62,689 nt of DNA from assembly GCA_029260115.1 (NCBI GenBank), contig JAJDDW010000070.1, forward strand, positions 1-62,689, in the 5' to 3' direction. Positions 43,080 through 51,905 of the stretch are shown here, one piece after another (positions within the stretch are counted from its first letter, which is position 1; each line of letters begins with the position of its first letter). A program made the translations under genes and the position numbers. A model generated the notes under the pieces. The model was not told where the DNA came from and made no database searches. It saw only the letters and a program-made list of their open reading frames with translations. Origin of the DNA: Phycisphaerae bacterium. Its GTDB lineage: Bacteria; Planctomycetota; Phycisphaerae; UBA1845.

Positions 43080-43685
43080 ATGGGCGTTCGACATCACATT
43101 AAAGTGTTAGTGATAGACGACGATCCGTCCATCTGCAAGACCGTTGGGCTGCTGCTGGAGGATCATGGCTATAACCCCTCTTCTTTTTCAAACCCCGCTG
43201 ACGCTCTGGCTTCGGCTGAGGAGGAATCGTTCCAAGTTGCGTTGATCGATCTGCGTATGCCAACGATGGACGGTGTCGAGGTCGTGGAGCGGCTGAAGGC
43301 TATTGACGAGCGGATGAGTTGTATAGTGATGACGGCATATCCTGATTTGGATAGCGCGACGGAAACGATGCGACGCGGTACGTGTGATTATATTGCTAAG
43401 CCGTTTAAGCAGGATGACTTGGTCGAAGCCGTGGATCGTGCATGTCAGCGTATGGGTATTATTTATACTGATGAGCATGAACTGAATCGGCTTATTGGAC
43501 AGCGTATCCGTAGCCATCGCCTCAATCAAAACCTCACCTTGCGACAGCTTTCGGATCGTACAGACTTAACCACCTCGCAACTATCTCAGGTTGAGTTAGG
43601 TAAGAACGCGGCCTCGATTTGGGCGCTTGCGCGTATTAGTAACTCGCTAGGCCTGCAGGTTTCAGAACTCATGGCTGGGCTTTAG
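43080..43685 (+). CDS. Response regulator with C-terminal XRE-type HTH
   Basis: 201 residues. The N-terminal receiver domain (about 6-125) has acidic pocket DDD near residue 18, phospho-acceptor Asp57 (LIDLRMPTMDG), Thr (VMTAY) and Lys (AKPF). The output domain (about 137-200) is a Cro/CI-type helix-turn-helix (LRQLSDRTDLTTSQLSQVELGKNAAS), not an OmpR, NarL or Fis type. That pairing is uncommon. No histidine kinase lies next to it, so it is an orphan regulator here. GAGGG is nine bases before the ATG. Target genes are unknown; its own promoter and the radical SAM gene downstream are candidates. Confidence 0.9.
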   Translation: MGVRHHIKVLVIDDDPSICKTVGLLLEDHGYNPSSFSNPADALASAEEESFQVALIDLRMPTMDGVEVVERLKAIDERMSCIVMTAYPDLDSATETMRRGTCDYIAKPFKQDDLVEAVDRACQRMGIIYTDEHELNRLIGQRIRSHRLNQNLTLRQLSDRTDLTTSQLSQVELGKNAASIWALARISNSLGLQVSELMAGL

Positions 43686-44100
43686 GTTGCGGCGCAGATT
43701 GATTCTCAGATAACGTGACTTGCAGCGTTTTGAGGTTTTCCAATTCCAGCATGAGGTGATGCCAGTGAGTGAATATACTGATGTTCAGAGCGACGCCTTG
43801 CCGAGCGGTGCCAAGTCATTGTATGTTTCGATTCCGGTCAATGTTCCCGTTAAGTAAATCTTTGACGTTGTGATTTAGAAGAGTCGACTCGGAGATTGAG
43901 TTTCTTGTCGTTTCCCAATTTCGGCGTCATGTTTTCCCGTATGAGGGGCATATTTGATTGAGATTAATCTTCGTTATTCTCATCTTGGGCTGATTCTGCG
44001 CTGAATCGCCGACGCTTGACGGGTTTGCGTTAGAATGCTATGAACCGTATGCAGGGCTGCTGTATTTAGATATATGATTGGTTAACGGAACGGAGGCCGT
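43686..44100. other. Intergenic region before the radical SAM gene
   Basis: About 415 bases without a convincing gene; a 32-codon open frame at 43759-43857 is the only notable one. The region ends with a promoter candidate and a GGAGG ribosome-binding site. Confidence 0.55.
44016..44044 (+). promoter_or_regulatory. Candidate promoter of the radical SAM gene
   Basis: TTGACG and TATGAA with 17-base spacing, followed about 50 bases later by the gene's ribosome-binding site. The -35 matches at five of six positions, the -10 at four. Confidence 0.45.
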
Positions 44101-46050
44101 ATGGAACTTCCCAAACGCGACGGGCCGGAAACGTTTCTTCCTGACGGTGCGTTCACGCAAGCGCTATCCGATTTACGTAATTGTCCAGGTCTGGGGTCGC
44201 TTCGTGTTGCGATCGTGTATGCGTTCGACTTTAGAACGCGGATGCTCCCGTATTGGTACTGCGACAAGCGCATGGCTCCGTGCTCGGTGCGGACTATCGG
44301 CGATACATTGCATGCTAGCGGTTTCAAGCACATACGTATCATTTTGCAACAATGGAATCCACGATTTCAACCTAGCCAAGCTATCCTCGAAGGCCAGCCC
44401 ATCGATGTGCTGATGGTATCAGCTATGCAGGTTCACGCGGAACCCGCATATAATCTAATTCGTAACGCACACCGCCTTGGCGAAAGGCGACCGCTCATTC
44501 TGGCGGGTGGACCTAAAGCCATCTATGAGCCGACCGATTTTCTTGAGTTGGGCGATCAGCCAGGTATCGGTGCAGATTGTGTTGTGACGGGCGAAGCCTA
44601 TGTCCTGCTAGATTTACTCAAGACCATAGCCAAGCATGGTTTGGAGGAGGCTCATCCAGAACCAGGCAGTGCACGAACGGCATTTAATATCGCCCGTGAT
44701 TGTGGCGACCTTGATAACGTTCCTGGTCTCGTTTACATGGACCCGAAATGCACCCGACAGCAGCCGCGGGCCATCAATACGGGCGTGCAACGACTGCTGC
44801 AAGACCTCGACGAACTGCCCATGCCGGATGCAGGTTATCGTTTATTGGAGGCGCCTCACCGCCGATCTACATTGGCGGCGCAACCATGCCCAGCCGAAAA
44901 AGTCGGGAAGATTTCGTTGATTTCTTCCGTCATATCGACGCATGGCTGTAAATTCAACTGTGGGTATTGCCCCATTCCAGCAGTCAACCAGCGCACATGG
45001 CGACACAAAAGCCCGAAGCGATTAGCCGATGAGATAAAACACATTCACGAAAATTTTGGCATCGTCGAATTTTTTAGCACCGATGATAACTTTTTCAATA
45101 GCCGTGACACAGTAGTAGCATTAATGACTGCGATGTCTGAGACTAAGCTCTCTGATGGGACGCCACTAGGCGAGCGCGTGCGATTTTATACCGAAGCTAC
45201 CGAGTTTGACGTATGTAAAAACATCGACATTCTACCATTGTGCAAAAGCGGCGGAATGAGCGCGATCTGGTTCGGCATCGAAGATTTATCTGCAGAGCTG
45301 ATTAACAAAGGGCAAAGCGGGCTTAAGACCGAGGCGTTGTTTGCTAGGCTCAACGAAATTGGTATCGAGCCGATGGCCATGATGATGCACAGCGACGATC
45401 AACCGCTTCACGCGCCCAAGGGTGACTTGCGCGGTCTGTTGAACCAGGCACGGTTCCTCTTCGATAACGGCGCAGTTTCTTATCAGTGTACCAATCTTTC
45501 GCCGGCTGTTGGTACGCGATCGTTCGAGGAAATGGCTGAGGAAGGTTTGATTTACTTAGAGGTGGGCGGTGAGTCCGTTCCTCAGGCGTTCTTAGATGGC
45601 AACCACGTGGTCGCATCCAAAACTATAGCGCCGTGGGCCCACCAGATGCACGTTCTGCGCGCTTATTCGACTTTTTACAATCCGATTAACACGATGCGCG
45701 TGATTTGGAACTGGCGCAAGAGTTCGATGTCGGCCAAAAAGCTCCTATTCCAGATCATCGGTCAGATTGGTATAGCCATGACTGCGCCCAAGCTGTGGCT
45801 CTGGTCGCGCAAACTCAAACGTGGCCCCATTCAACCTTGGCATGGTTTGCTACCAGCGCGTATTCCGATGATAGATGCGCACACCAAATGCGAAATACAA
45901 TGGGCGATACAGAACCGGCCAACTGAGTACATCCCACAGGCAAGTACAGAGACGGGCACACAGGTGTCGTCGGCACTAGCGGCGACGGCTGTGCTTTCGA
46001 CGAATCGGCTACATGAGTCGGACTTGTCGCTGTCGATTTTGCCGTCATGA
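44101..46050 (+). CDS. B12-binding-type radical SAM protein
   Basis: 649 residues. The N-terminal 230 residues have a Rossmann pattern like the B12-binding domains of this superfamily (QPIDVLMVSAMQVHAEPAY, LILAGGPKAIYEP, DCVVTGEAYVLLDLL), although the DxHxxG motif is absent, so cobalamin binding is unproven. The radical SAM core follows with Cys283-x3-Cys287-x2-Cys290 (HGCKFNCGYC) and FFSTDDNFF. The C-terminal 150 residues include a hydrophobic region and a basic stretch (LWLWSRKLKRGP), suggesting membrane association as in methylthiotransferase or hopanoid/lipid enzymes. GGAGG lies four bases before the ATG. It stands alone with no pathway partner, so the substrate is unknown. Confidence 0.88.
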   Translation: MELPKRDGPETFLPDGAFTQALSDLRNCPGLGSLRVAIVYAFDFRTRMLPYWYCDKRMAPCSVRTIGDTLHASGFKHIRIILQQWNPRFQPSQAILEGQPIDVLMVSAMQVHAEPAYNLIRNAHRLGERRPLILAGGPKAIYEPTDFLELGDQPGIGADCVVTGEAYVLLDLLKTIAKHGLEEAHPEPGSARTAFNIARDCGDLDNVPGLVYMDPKCTRQQPRAINTGVQRLLQDLDELPMPDAGYRLLEAPHRRSTLAAQPCPAEKVGKISLISSVISTHGCKFNCGYCPIPAVNQRTWRHKSPKRLADEIKHIHENFGIVEFFSTDDNFFNSRDTVVALMTAMSETKLSDGTPLGERVRFYTEATEFDVCKNIDILPLCKSGGMSAIWFGIEDLSAELINKGQSGLKTEALFARLNEIGIEPMAMMMHSDDQPLHAPKGDLRGLLNQARFLFDNGAVSYQCTNLSPAVGTRSFEEMAEEGLIYLEVGGESVPQAFLDGNHVVASKTIAPWAHQMHVLRAYSTFYNPINTMRVIWNWRKSSMSAKKLLFQIIGQIGIAMTAPKLWLWSRKLKRGPIQPWHGLLPARIPMIDAHTKCEIQWAIQNRPTEYIPQASTETGTQVSSALAATAVLSTNRLHESDLSLSILPS

Positions 46051-46406
46051 TCTATCCTCCTCGTTAGATATGGATTTCTGTATATAGCAGACATCTAGCT
46101 GCAGTAGTCTTGGCCTATGCAATTTGTAGTTTCAGATTGGCCTATGGATTCGATGATCTGGCCACTACGTCAGACTCATATTGTAGGTGCGATCAGCTTC
46201 AAACTTAGTTGTCCGCTACGCAAAAGACGCCCACTAATCGTAATTCGGATTTACAGCAACGATTACTGGCGATCGTGAATTTGTTGGCGAGATTTGAAAA
46301 TGCGGACGAGTGCATCATGACGTTTTTGGCGATAGTCTAAGGGTGGTATGCCTCTTGGTCACGAGCATGGTTCGCAACGCGGCCTAACGTTGGAGTAGTA
46401 TTTATT
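46051..46406. other. Intergenic region, nothing recognised
   Basis: About 355 bases between the radical SAM gene and the DUF488 gene. No plausible open frame, repeat or RNA was seen. GGAG occurs 11 bases before the DUF488 start. Confidence 0.5.
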
Positions 46407-46763
46407 ATGCATCTATCGCTCAAGCGAATTTATGATGCGGTATCAGATGATGACGGCGTTCGGATACTCGTAGATAGGCTATGGCCTCGTGGTCTGTCCA
46501 AGGATCGGGCTAAGATCGACCTTTGGCTTCGTGACATCGCACCGTCCAATGAATTGCGTCGTTGGTATAATCATGATCCTAATAAATGGGACGAATTTAC
46601 ACGGCGATACTTTTCGGAACTCCACGAAATGAATGGTATCGTTGAACTTGTATTAAAAGAAGCATCTCGATCCAACGTGACATTGCTTTATGCCGCGAAA
46701 GATGAGAATCATAACAATGCGGTTGCGCTGAGTTTGTATATCGACCAGTTGCAGATGCCTTGA
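46407..46763 (+). CDS. DUF488 (YeaO-type) protein
   Basis: 118 residues. The family signature is plain: [43 protein letters not shown], then [15 protein letters not shown] and [18 protein letters not shown]. YeaO/DUF488 proteins are small soluble proteins of unknown biochemical activity, widespread and often near stress genes. The length is normal. It is a single-gene unit here. Confidence 0.92.
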   Translation: MHLSLKRIYDAVSDDDGVRILVDRLWPRGLSKDRAKIDLWLRDIAPSNELRRWYNHDPNKWDEFTRRYFSELHEMNGIVELVLKEASRSNVTLLYAAKDENHNNAVALSLYIDQLQMP

Positions 46764-47085
46764 GCTTTTATGTTCACCATTCTGGCTGAACACTGTCATA
46801 GTTAAACACAAATCGGTTGTAGCCTCGCAACCGAGGACGCACCATGCGAAATTTACATTCAGTCTTTACGATAGTCGGCAGGGCGTTCGACCCTATAAAA
46901 GAACCCTCTCGTGCAGAACTAGGTTTCGCGTGCTATAAGTATGCTCGAATCACGCGCATAAAACCGTTTTTTTCTTGATTCTGAAGAGGTGAATTAGTAC
47001 GATAACTGCTTGGTTTTCTACAGTTAACTAGTTCTCAGGACTGCGTCCTTTTACGGGCGGCGGGCCATGGATGGCGGGGGAGCAT
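46764..47085. other. Upstream region of the secreted protease
   Basis: About 320 bases without a gene. A promoter candidate lies at 46975-47003, and GGGGGAG just precedes the protease start codon. Confidence 0.5.
46975..47003 (+). promoter_or_regulatory. Candidate promoter of the S8 protease
   Basis: TTGATT and TACGAT with 17-base spacing, about 80 bases upstream of the start codon. Four or five of six bases match in each box. Confidence 0.35.
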
Positions 47086-49704
47086 ATGAAAACACGCAAG
47101 CGTCTAATTAGGAATCGACAACTGCTGATCATTTTCGCGTCAGTCAGTGTCGCCTGTGTGGCTGTCGGAAATGACGATGGCCCACAAGCAAAGCAATCCG
47201 TTCGGCCTATGACCGACCAAGCAGTTAACGTCGATCCTGATGCGCGCTCAGGCAAGGTCGGCAGAGTTATGGCGACCGCTAGTCCGAATACGCCAATGCG
47301 CACAGTGACGACCGCTTCGAACGTAGCGAATGTCAACTTTGATCCCGCGCAGCCTGCAGCGGAGGATTTGGTCAGCGTTTTCGTTCACTTTGCTAAATCA
47401 GCAGGCGCTGTGACACCATTTATGTCGGCAGAGCGGAGAGCTGGCGTCCGCGCTTGGACTGCCAATGTTGGCGGAATTGTGAAGTATGAATACAAAATCG
47501 TTCTTCCGGATACCATTAACATCCGCAACATTCCGCGGTCGCAGCTTGAGGCGCTGAGCGCTATGCCGGGCGTCTTAAAGGTTGAAGAGGACCGGAAGAT
47601 GCACGCGCTCCTTACAGTCAGCACGCCGTTGATTCGTGCGCTGCAAAGTCAAATCAACGGTGCGGGTCTATCGGCTGATGGTAGTGGTACGCGGGTGTGT
47701 ATTATCGATACCGGCATCGATTCCGATCATATTATGTACGCCAACCGAATTGATACCGCCGCAGGTCGCGACTTCGCTAACAACGACAACAACCCCGAAG
47801 ACGACCACGGGCATGGGTCCAACGTCGCTGGTATTGCAGTCGGTGGAACGAGTGTGTCGACTACGCGCTGCAGCGTTTCAACCCCTTTGCAGGGAGTCGC
47901 CCCCGCAGCGACGCTGATTGGCATTAAGGTGTTGGATGCTACTGGGAGCGGGCTTAATTCTGATGTACTCGCAGGAATAAATTATGCTGCGGACCAGACT
48001 GCCTCCGGTGGTCGTTGTGATGTGATTAATTTGAGTCTCGGTGGCGGTGTGTTTACCGGCGTGTGCGATAGTGACAGCTCAGCTATTGCAGTGAATAACG
48101 CAGTGGCTGCTGGCGTGGTAGTTGTGGCTGCGGCCGGTAACGAAGCGAACGCCAATGCGATGGGTTCGCCGGCGTGTGCGTCTGGCGCTATAGCTGTGGG
48201 CGCAGTCTTTGATAATGATTTTCCAAATTGCGAGAATCCCGAATCCAGCTTTGCTTGGTGTGGAAATGCAGCATGCACAGTGACCCTGTGCACGGACACA
48301 AACATCACCGTCGATTCGCTGGTGTGCTTTAGTAATCGAAGCGACCAATTGGACGTGACCGCACCAGGCTGCATGGCTACCTCGGCTGGCATCACTGCCG
48401 GGGGGATGACATTTGCAGGGCAATGTGGGACCAGCCAAGCATCGCCTCACGTAGCTGGTCTAGCTGCGCTACTGCTTAGCGTTGACCCTAGTCTCACGCC
48501 AGCTCAGGTTCGTCAGTTTATCCGAGATGGTGCGATCGACCTCGGACCGGTTGGTTTTGATATTGGATACGGCTATGGCCGGATAGACGCTATCAATACG
48601 CTCTCCTTGTTAACTCCCTGCGTCGATAATATCGATTGCGACGATACCGACAGTTGTACGGTTGATGTTTGTACGGCTGGGGCATGCGCTAACACGCCGA
48701 TCGGTTGTCCGCCCGATCAGGTTTGTGTTAGCGGCGTTTGCCAGGCACAAGGCGCGTGTTGTGCTGGTGTATTTTGCAGCATCGACACCTCGGCTGGCTG
48801 CGCGGCGAGCGGTGGCACTTATCTGGGCGATGCGACGGTATGCGGCGGTGGGACAGCCGGAGCGCCGACCATTTATCAGAATACCCCGAACGTGACGATT
48901 CCAGACGGCGGAGGGGCTGGGAATCCCGCTACCAGTACGATTATCGTACCGGACTCATTTCCGATAGGCGACGTCAATGTAGGCCTCACCATTACCCATA
49001 CATGGGTGGGTGATATTACCGTGACTGTTTCTCACCTTGGCACGACGGTCACGGTGTTGGATCGTGTGGGCGTTCCAGCGTCTCAGTTTGGATGCGATAT
49101 GAATAATTTTTCCGGTATCATCCTCGATGATGAAGGTGCAGGTGGAACTATCGAGGCGCAGTGTGCCGCGAATCTGACATCTCCGCCGAGCTACACACCG
49201 AACAGCCCGCTTACCGTATTTGACGGTATGGACGCAGCCGGTGTTTGGACTATTACCGCCTTCGACTCAGCCACCCCTGACCCCGGTACGCTTAACACCT
49301 GGTCGTTGCACATTGATGGACTCGGCACGAATCCTTGTGACGCGATGTGCTTGATTGACGCCGATTGTGACGATGGCGTTTTCTGCAATGGCGCAGAAAT
49401 CTGTACCGCTGGGGCGTGCCAAGCAGGATCAGCCGTTTGTACGTTGAACTGTGAACACTGCGATGAGCCGAGCGGGGCGTGTGCTTTGTGCGATGTAGAT
49501 TTGGACGGGGACGGACTAATGGGGGCGAGCGATGTAAATTTCTTGACCGTCTGTTTCGGAGCGTGTTACGCCCCGATGGACCCATGTGCCGTCGCCAATG
49601 TGGACGGAGATGTGGGCGGGTGTGTGGGCACCGGAGATTACTCAGCGCTTGTGGGATGCATGAGTCAGACCTGTGGGCAGTGTGCGAACTGTACCCGGCC
49701 TTAG
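47086..49704 (+). CDS. Secreted subtilisin-like (S8) protease with P-domain and dockerin-like tail
   Basis: About 872 residues. GGGGGAG before the ATG at 47086 and the hydrophobic segment LLIIFASVSVACVAVG set the start. A propeptide-like domain (about 75-180) precedes the catalytic domain with triad Asp208 (CIIDTGIDSDH), His243 (DHGHGSNVAGI) and Ser450 (CGTSQASPHVAGL). A Cys-rich linker (about 515-590) and a proprotein-convertase-type P-domain (about 600-743) follow. The end holds a DCDDGVFCNGAEICTAGACQ module, the EHCDEPSGACALC block and two dockerin-like loops (DLDGDGLMGASD and NVDGDVGGCVGTGD). The tail could dock the protease to a surface partner; the next two genes encode cohesin-like domains. 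Confidence 0.92.
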   Translation: MKTRKRLIRNRQLLIIFASVSVACVAVGNDDGPQAKQSVRPMTDQAVNVDPDARSGKVGRVMATASPNTPMRTVTTASNVANVNFDPAQPAAEDLVSVFVHFAKSAGAVTPFMSAERRAGVRAWTANVGGIVKYEYKIVLPDTINIRNIPRSQLEALSAMPGVLKVEEDRKMHALLTVSTPLIRALQSQINGAGLSADGSGTRVCIIDTGIDSDHIMYANRIDTAAGRDFANNDNNPEDDHGHGSNVAGIAVGGTSVSTTRCSVSTPLQGVAPAATLIGIKVLDATGSGLNSDVLAGINYAADQTASGGRCDVINLSLGGGVFTGVCDSDSSAIAVNNAVAAGVVVVAAAGNEANANAMGSPACASGAIAVGAVFDNDFPNCENPESSFAWCGNAACTVTLCTDTNITVDSLVCFSNRSDQLDVTAPGCMATSAGITAGGMTFAGQCGTSQASPHVAGLAALLLSVDPSLTPAQVRQFIRDGAIDLGPVGFDIGYGYGRIDAINTLSLLTPCVDNIDCDDTDSCTVDVCTAGACANTPIGCPPDQVCVSGVCQAQGACCAGVFCSIDTSAGCAASGGTYLGDATVCGGGTAGAPTIYQNTPNVTIPDGGGAGNPATSTIIVPDSFPIGDVNVGLTITHTWVGDITVTVSHLGTTVTVLDRVGVPASQFGCDMNNFSGIILDDEGAGGTIEAQCAANLTSPPSYTPNSPLTVFDGMDAAGVWTITAFDSATPDPGTLNTWSLHIDGLGTNPCDAMCLIDADCDDGVFCNGAEICTAGACQAGSAVCTLNCEHCDEPSGACALCDVDLDGDGLMGASDVNFLTVCFGACYAPMDPCAVANVDGDVGGCVGTGDYSALVGCMSQTCGQCANCTRP

Positions 49705-49844
49705 TCGGTTGCATGGGTTGAATAGAAATTTGATCAAACGAGCCTGATCGATTTGTGGCTCGATACTGTTGTGGCAAGCAACATTGCGAAATAGGCATCA
49801 CACGGGATAGTGCGAGATCGACGTGCCTTTTTGGAGCGGGAATA

Positions 49845-51836
49845 ATGAAACCTAATAGAATTTCGATGACTATCGTAGCCTTTACCCTCGCCGCAGCCAT
49901 ATCAACTGAGGCGATGGCTGTGATCAGAGTGACGGTTAGGCCGGTAACACTTCAAGCGGCGAGCGCCGGTGACACCTCGGCGACGCTACCGACCTCACAA
50001 ACACAGTTTACACCCGGGCAGTCGTTCGTCCTTGAATTATGGGCACAAACAACTGAGACGAACGGGCTTTCCTCTGTCACGGTGGATATGAGCTTCGTGA
50101 ACACCGTTGTCACTGCACAAACGATTACGCACAATACGTTGTTCAATGCGGCTGGCTTGTCTACTGGTTCGATCAATAACCCGGCAGGTTTAATAGATGA
50201 CATCGGTGGATCACATCCCGCCGCCAGCCCGCCGTGTAGCGATCAGGTTGGACTAACGAATTGGGTAAGGGTGGCCACGGTCAACATGCAGGCGTTGGCC
50301 AATGGCACATCGCTGATTCAATCGGCTGACACCGCTTCGATGATTCTAGGTATTGCTATGTGCAATGAGTTTGGCAATGTACTACCAGTTGACGTCGACT
50401 TTGGGCAGGTGACAGTTACTGTGATGGAATGTTTCAATAACGCAGACTGCGACGACGCAGCTTTCTGTAACGGACCCGAAACGTGCGTATTAAATGTGTG
50501 TCAGCCTGGCACGCCTCCGGCGATATCCGATGGCGTTGCTTGTACGGATGATAGTTGTGATGAAATCAACGACGTGGTTGTACATACGCCTAATAACGCG
50601 AACTGCGACAATGGCTTGTTCTGCGACGGGGCCGAGACCTGCGATCTGACGCTTGACTGTCAAGCTGGTACCGCGCCAACGCTTTCTGATGGCGTTATAT
50701 GTACGGACGATGGTTGTGATGAAGTCAACGACGTAGTTGTACACACGCCTAATAATGCGAACTGTGACAATGGCTTGTTCTGCGACGGGGCCGAGACCTG
50801 CGATCTGACGCTTGACTGTCAAGCTGGTACCGCGCCAACGCTTTCTGATGGCGTTGTATGTACGGATGATAGTTGTGATGAAATCAACGATGTGGTTGTG
50901 CATACGCCTAATAACGCGAACTGCGTCAATGGTTTGTTCTGCGACGGGGCCGAGACTTGCGACCTGACGCTTGACTGTCAGGTTGGAGCGGCTGTGTGTA
51001 CTGCATCTTGCGAGCATTGTGACGAAGCTGGTGGTACGTGTGAGCTTTGCATACTAGACCTGGATGTTAATGGCGTGATGGGGACCGGCGACTTCGCTCT
51101 CTTCGCTGCATGTTTTGACGGCTGTTATCTCGCGTCCGACCCGTGCGCGGCGTCCAACTTTGACGGTGACAGCGGCATTTGCGTTGGTACGGGTGACTAT
51201 TCGGGATTCGTCGGTTGTTTTGGTCAGACGTGTAGCGCGTGTGCGAACTGTGCTGGTCCGCCACCCGCCGGTGTCTCTAGCCGGAGTTTCGCGCGCGGTG
51301 CGGATGCTAATATAAGCTTAGTTATCGTTAGTTCGCCAACGGTCGATGATTCCGTTGCGATATTGCCGGCGTCTGAAAATTCAATCGCCGTTGATCAACC
51401 CTTCTTCGTCGAAGTGTGGGCGACTCGACCTAATGCACTTGACCGCGACGGGATTGCGGCTGCGTTTGTCGATTTGAGTTTCGATGCGAATAAAATAGTA
51501 GCGGACAAGGTTATTTATAGTAACTCCATGTCTACCTTCGCGGGTGGCGAATTTCATCCGGGGTTGGGCCTAGTCTCGCAACTAGGTGGTTGCTCCAAGC
51601 TTGATGCCACTAATCTCGGTGCTGATGGCAACTGGGTCAGGGTAACCACGCTGGCTGTCCGGGCGGTGGGAACTGGTTACGTGACAATGACAGCTTCTCC
51701 GAGTGATCTAAACCACGGCGTAGCTATTGTGAACGATCTTGGCAATATCGATCCGTTCCGCGTCGATTTCGGGATGTCAGCCGTAAAGATAATACCCAAG
51801 ACTGGCATTGATAAAGCCACGCGTCGACTTCGCTAA
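49845..51836 (+). CDS. Secreted protein with two cohesin-like domains, Cys-rich tandem repeats and dockerin-like module
   Basis: About 663 residues. The start is set by GGAGCGGG upstream and the signal peptide IVAFTLAAAISTEAMA. Order: cohesin-like beta-sandwich 1 (about 28-195: LQAASAGDTSATLP, QSFVLELWAQTTET, QVGLTNWVRVATVNM), then a Cys-rich module and three near-identical 53-residue repeats (about 230-379: CTDDSCDEINDVVVHTP, CDNGLFCDGAETCD). The CEHCDEAGGTCELC block and dockerin-like loops (DLDVNGVMGTGD, NFDGDSGICVGTGD) follow, then cohesin-like domain 2 (about 485-655). The domains parallel the next protein's only domain. No enzyme motif, so probably structural. The cohesin label rests on pattern, not on a profile match. 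Confidence 0.82.
   Translation: MKPNRISMTIVAFTLAAAISTEAMAVIRVTVRPVTLQAASAGDTSATLPTSQTQFTPGQSFVLELWAQTTETNGLSSVTVDMSFVNTVVTAQTITHNTLFNAAGLSTGSINNPAGLIDDIGGSHPAASPPCSDQVGLTNWVRVATVNMQALANGTSLIQSADTASMILGIAMCNEFGNVLPVDVDFGQVTVTVMECFNNADCDDAAFCNGPETCVLNVCQPGTPPAISDGVACTDDSCDEINDVVVHTPNNANCDNGLFCDGAETCDLTLDCQAGTAPTLSDGVICTDDGCDEVNDVVVHTPNNANCDNGLFCDGAETCDLTLDCQAGTAPTLSDGVVCTDDSCDEINDVVVHTPNNANCVNGLFCDGAETCDLTLDCQVGAAVCTASCEHCDEAGGTCELCILDLDVNGVMGTGDFALFAACFDGCYLASDPCAASNFDGDSGICVGTGDYSGFVGCFGQTCSACANCAGPPPAGVSSRSFARGADANISLVIVSSPTVDDSVAILPASENSIAVDQPFFVEVWATRPNALDRDGIAAAFVDLSFDANKIVADKVIYSNSMSTFAGGEFHPGLGLVSQLGGCSKLDATNLGADGNWVRVTTLAVRAVGTGYVTMTASPSDLNHGVAIVNDLGNIDPFRVDFGMSAVKIIPKTGIDKATRRLR
50532..50981 (+). 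repeat. Tandem 159-bp direct repeats inside the cohesin-like gene
   Basis: Units begin at 50532, 50691 and 50850, an exact 159-base period (53 codons); the third is cut after about 132 bases. Units differ by only a few bases, including in silent positions, which indicates recent expansion or gene conversion. A degenerate half-unit precedes them at about 50440. Confidence 0.95.
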
Positions 51837-51905
51837 GGTGTAGTAAACTGACGGCGACGAAGACGCGGGATTGCTTAGCCGATAACCATAGACGGAGATG
51901 ACGAG

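Noticed and set aside
43759..43857. 32-codon open frame (MPVSEYTDVQSDAL...) upstream of the radical SAM gene
   Set aside because: Too short to support; the nearest GAGGTG directly abuts the ATG, and no pattern suggests a protein.
47727..48450. Long antisense open frames inside the S8 protease gene
   Set aside because: They are shadows of a strongly supported gene and show no domain or ribosome-binding site.
50532..50981. CRISPR array
   Set aside because: The period is 159 bases with no spacer/repeat alternation; these are coding repeats.
50490..51017. 175-codon antisense frame over the tandem repeats
   Set aside because: Its repeats simply mirror the 159-bp coding repeats of the plus strand.
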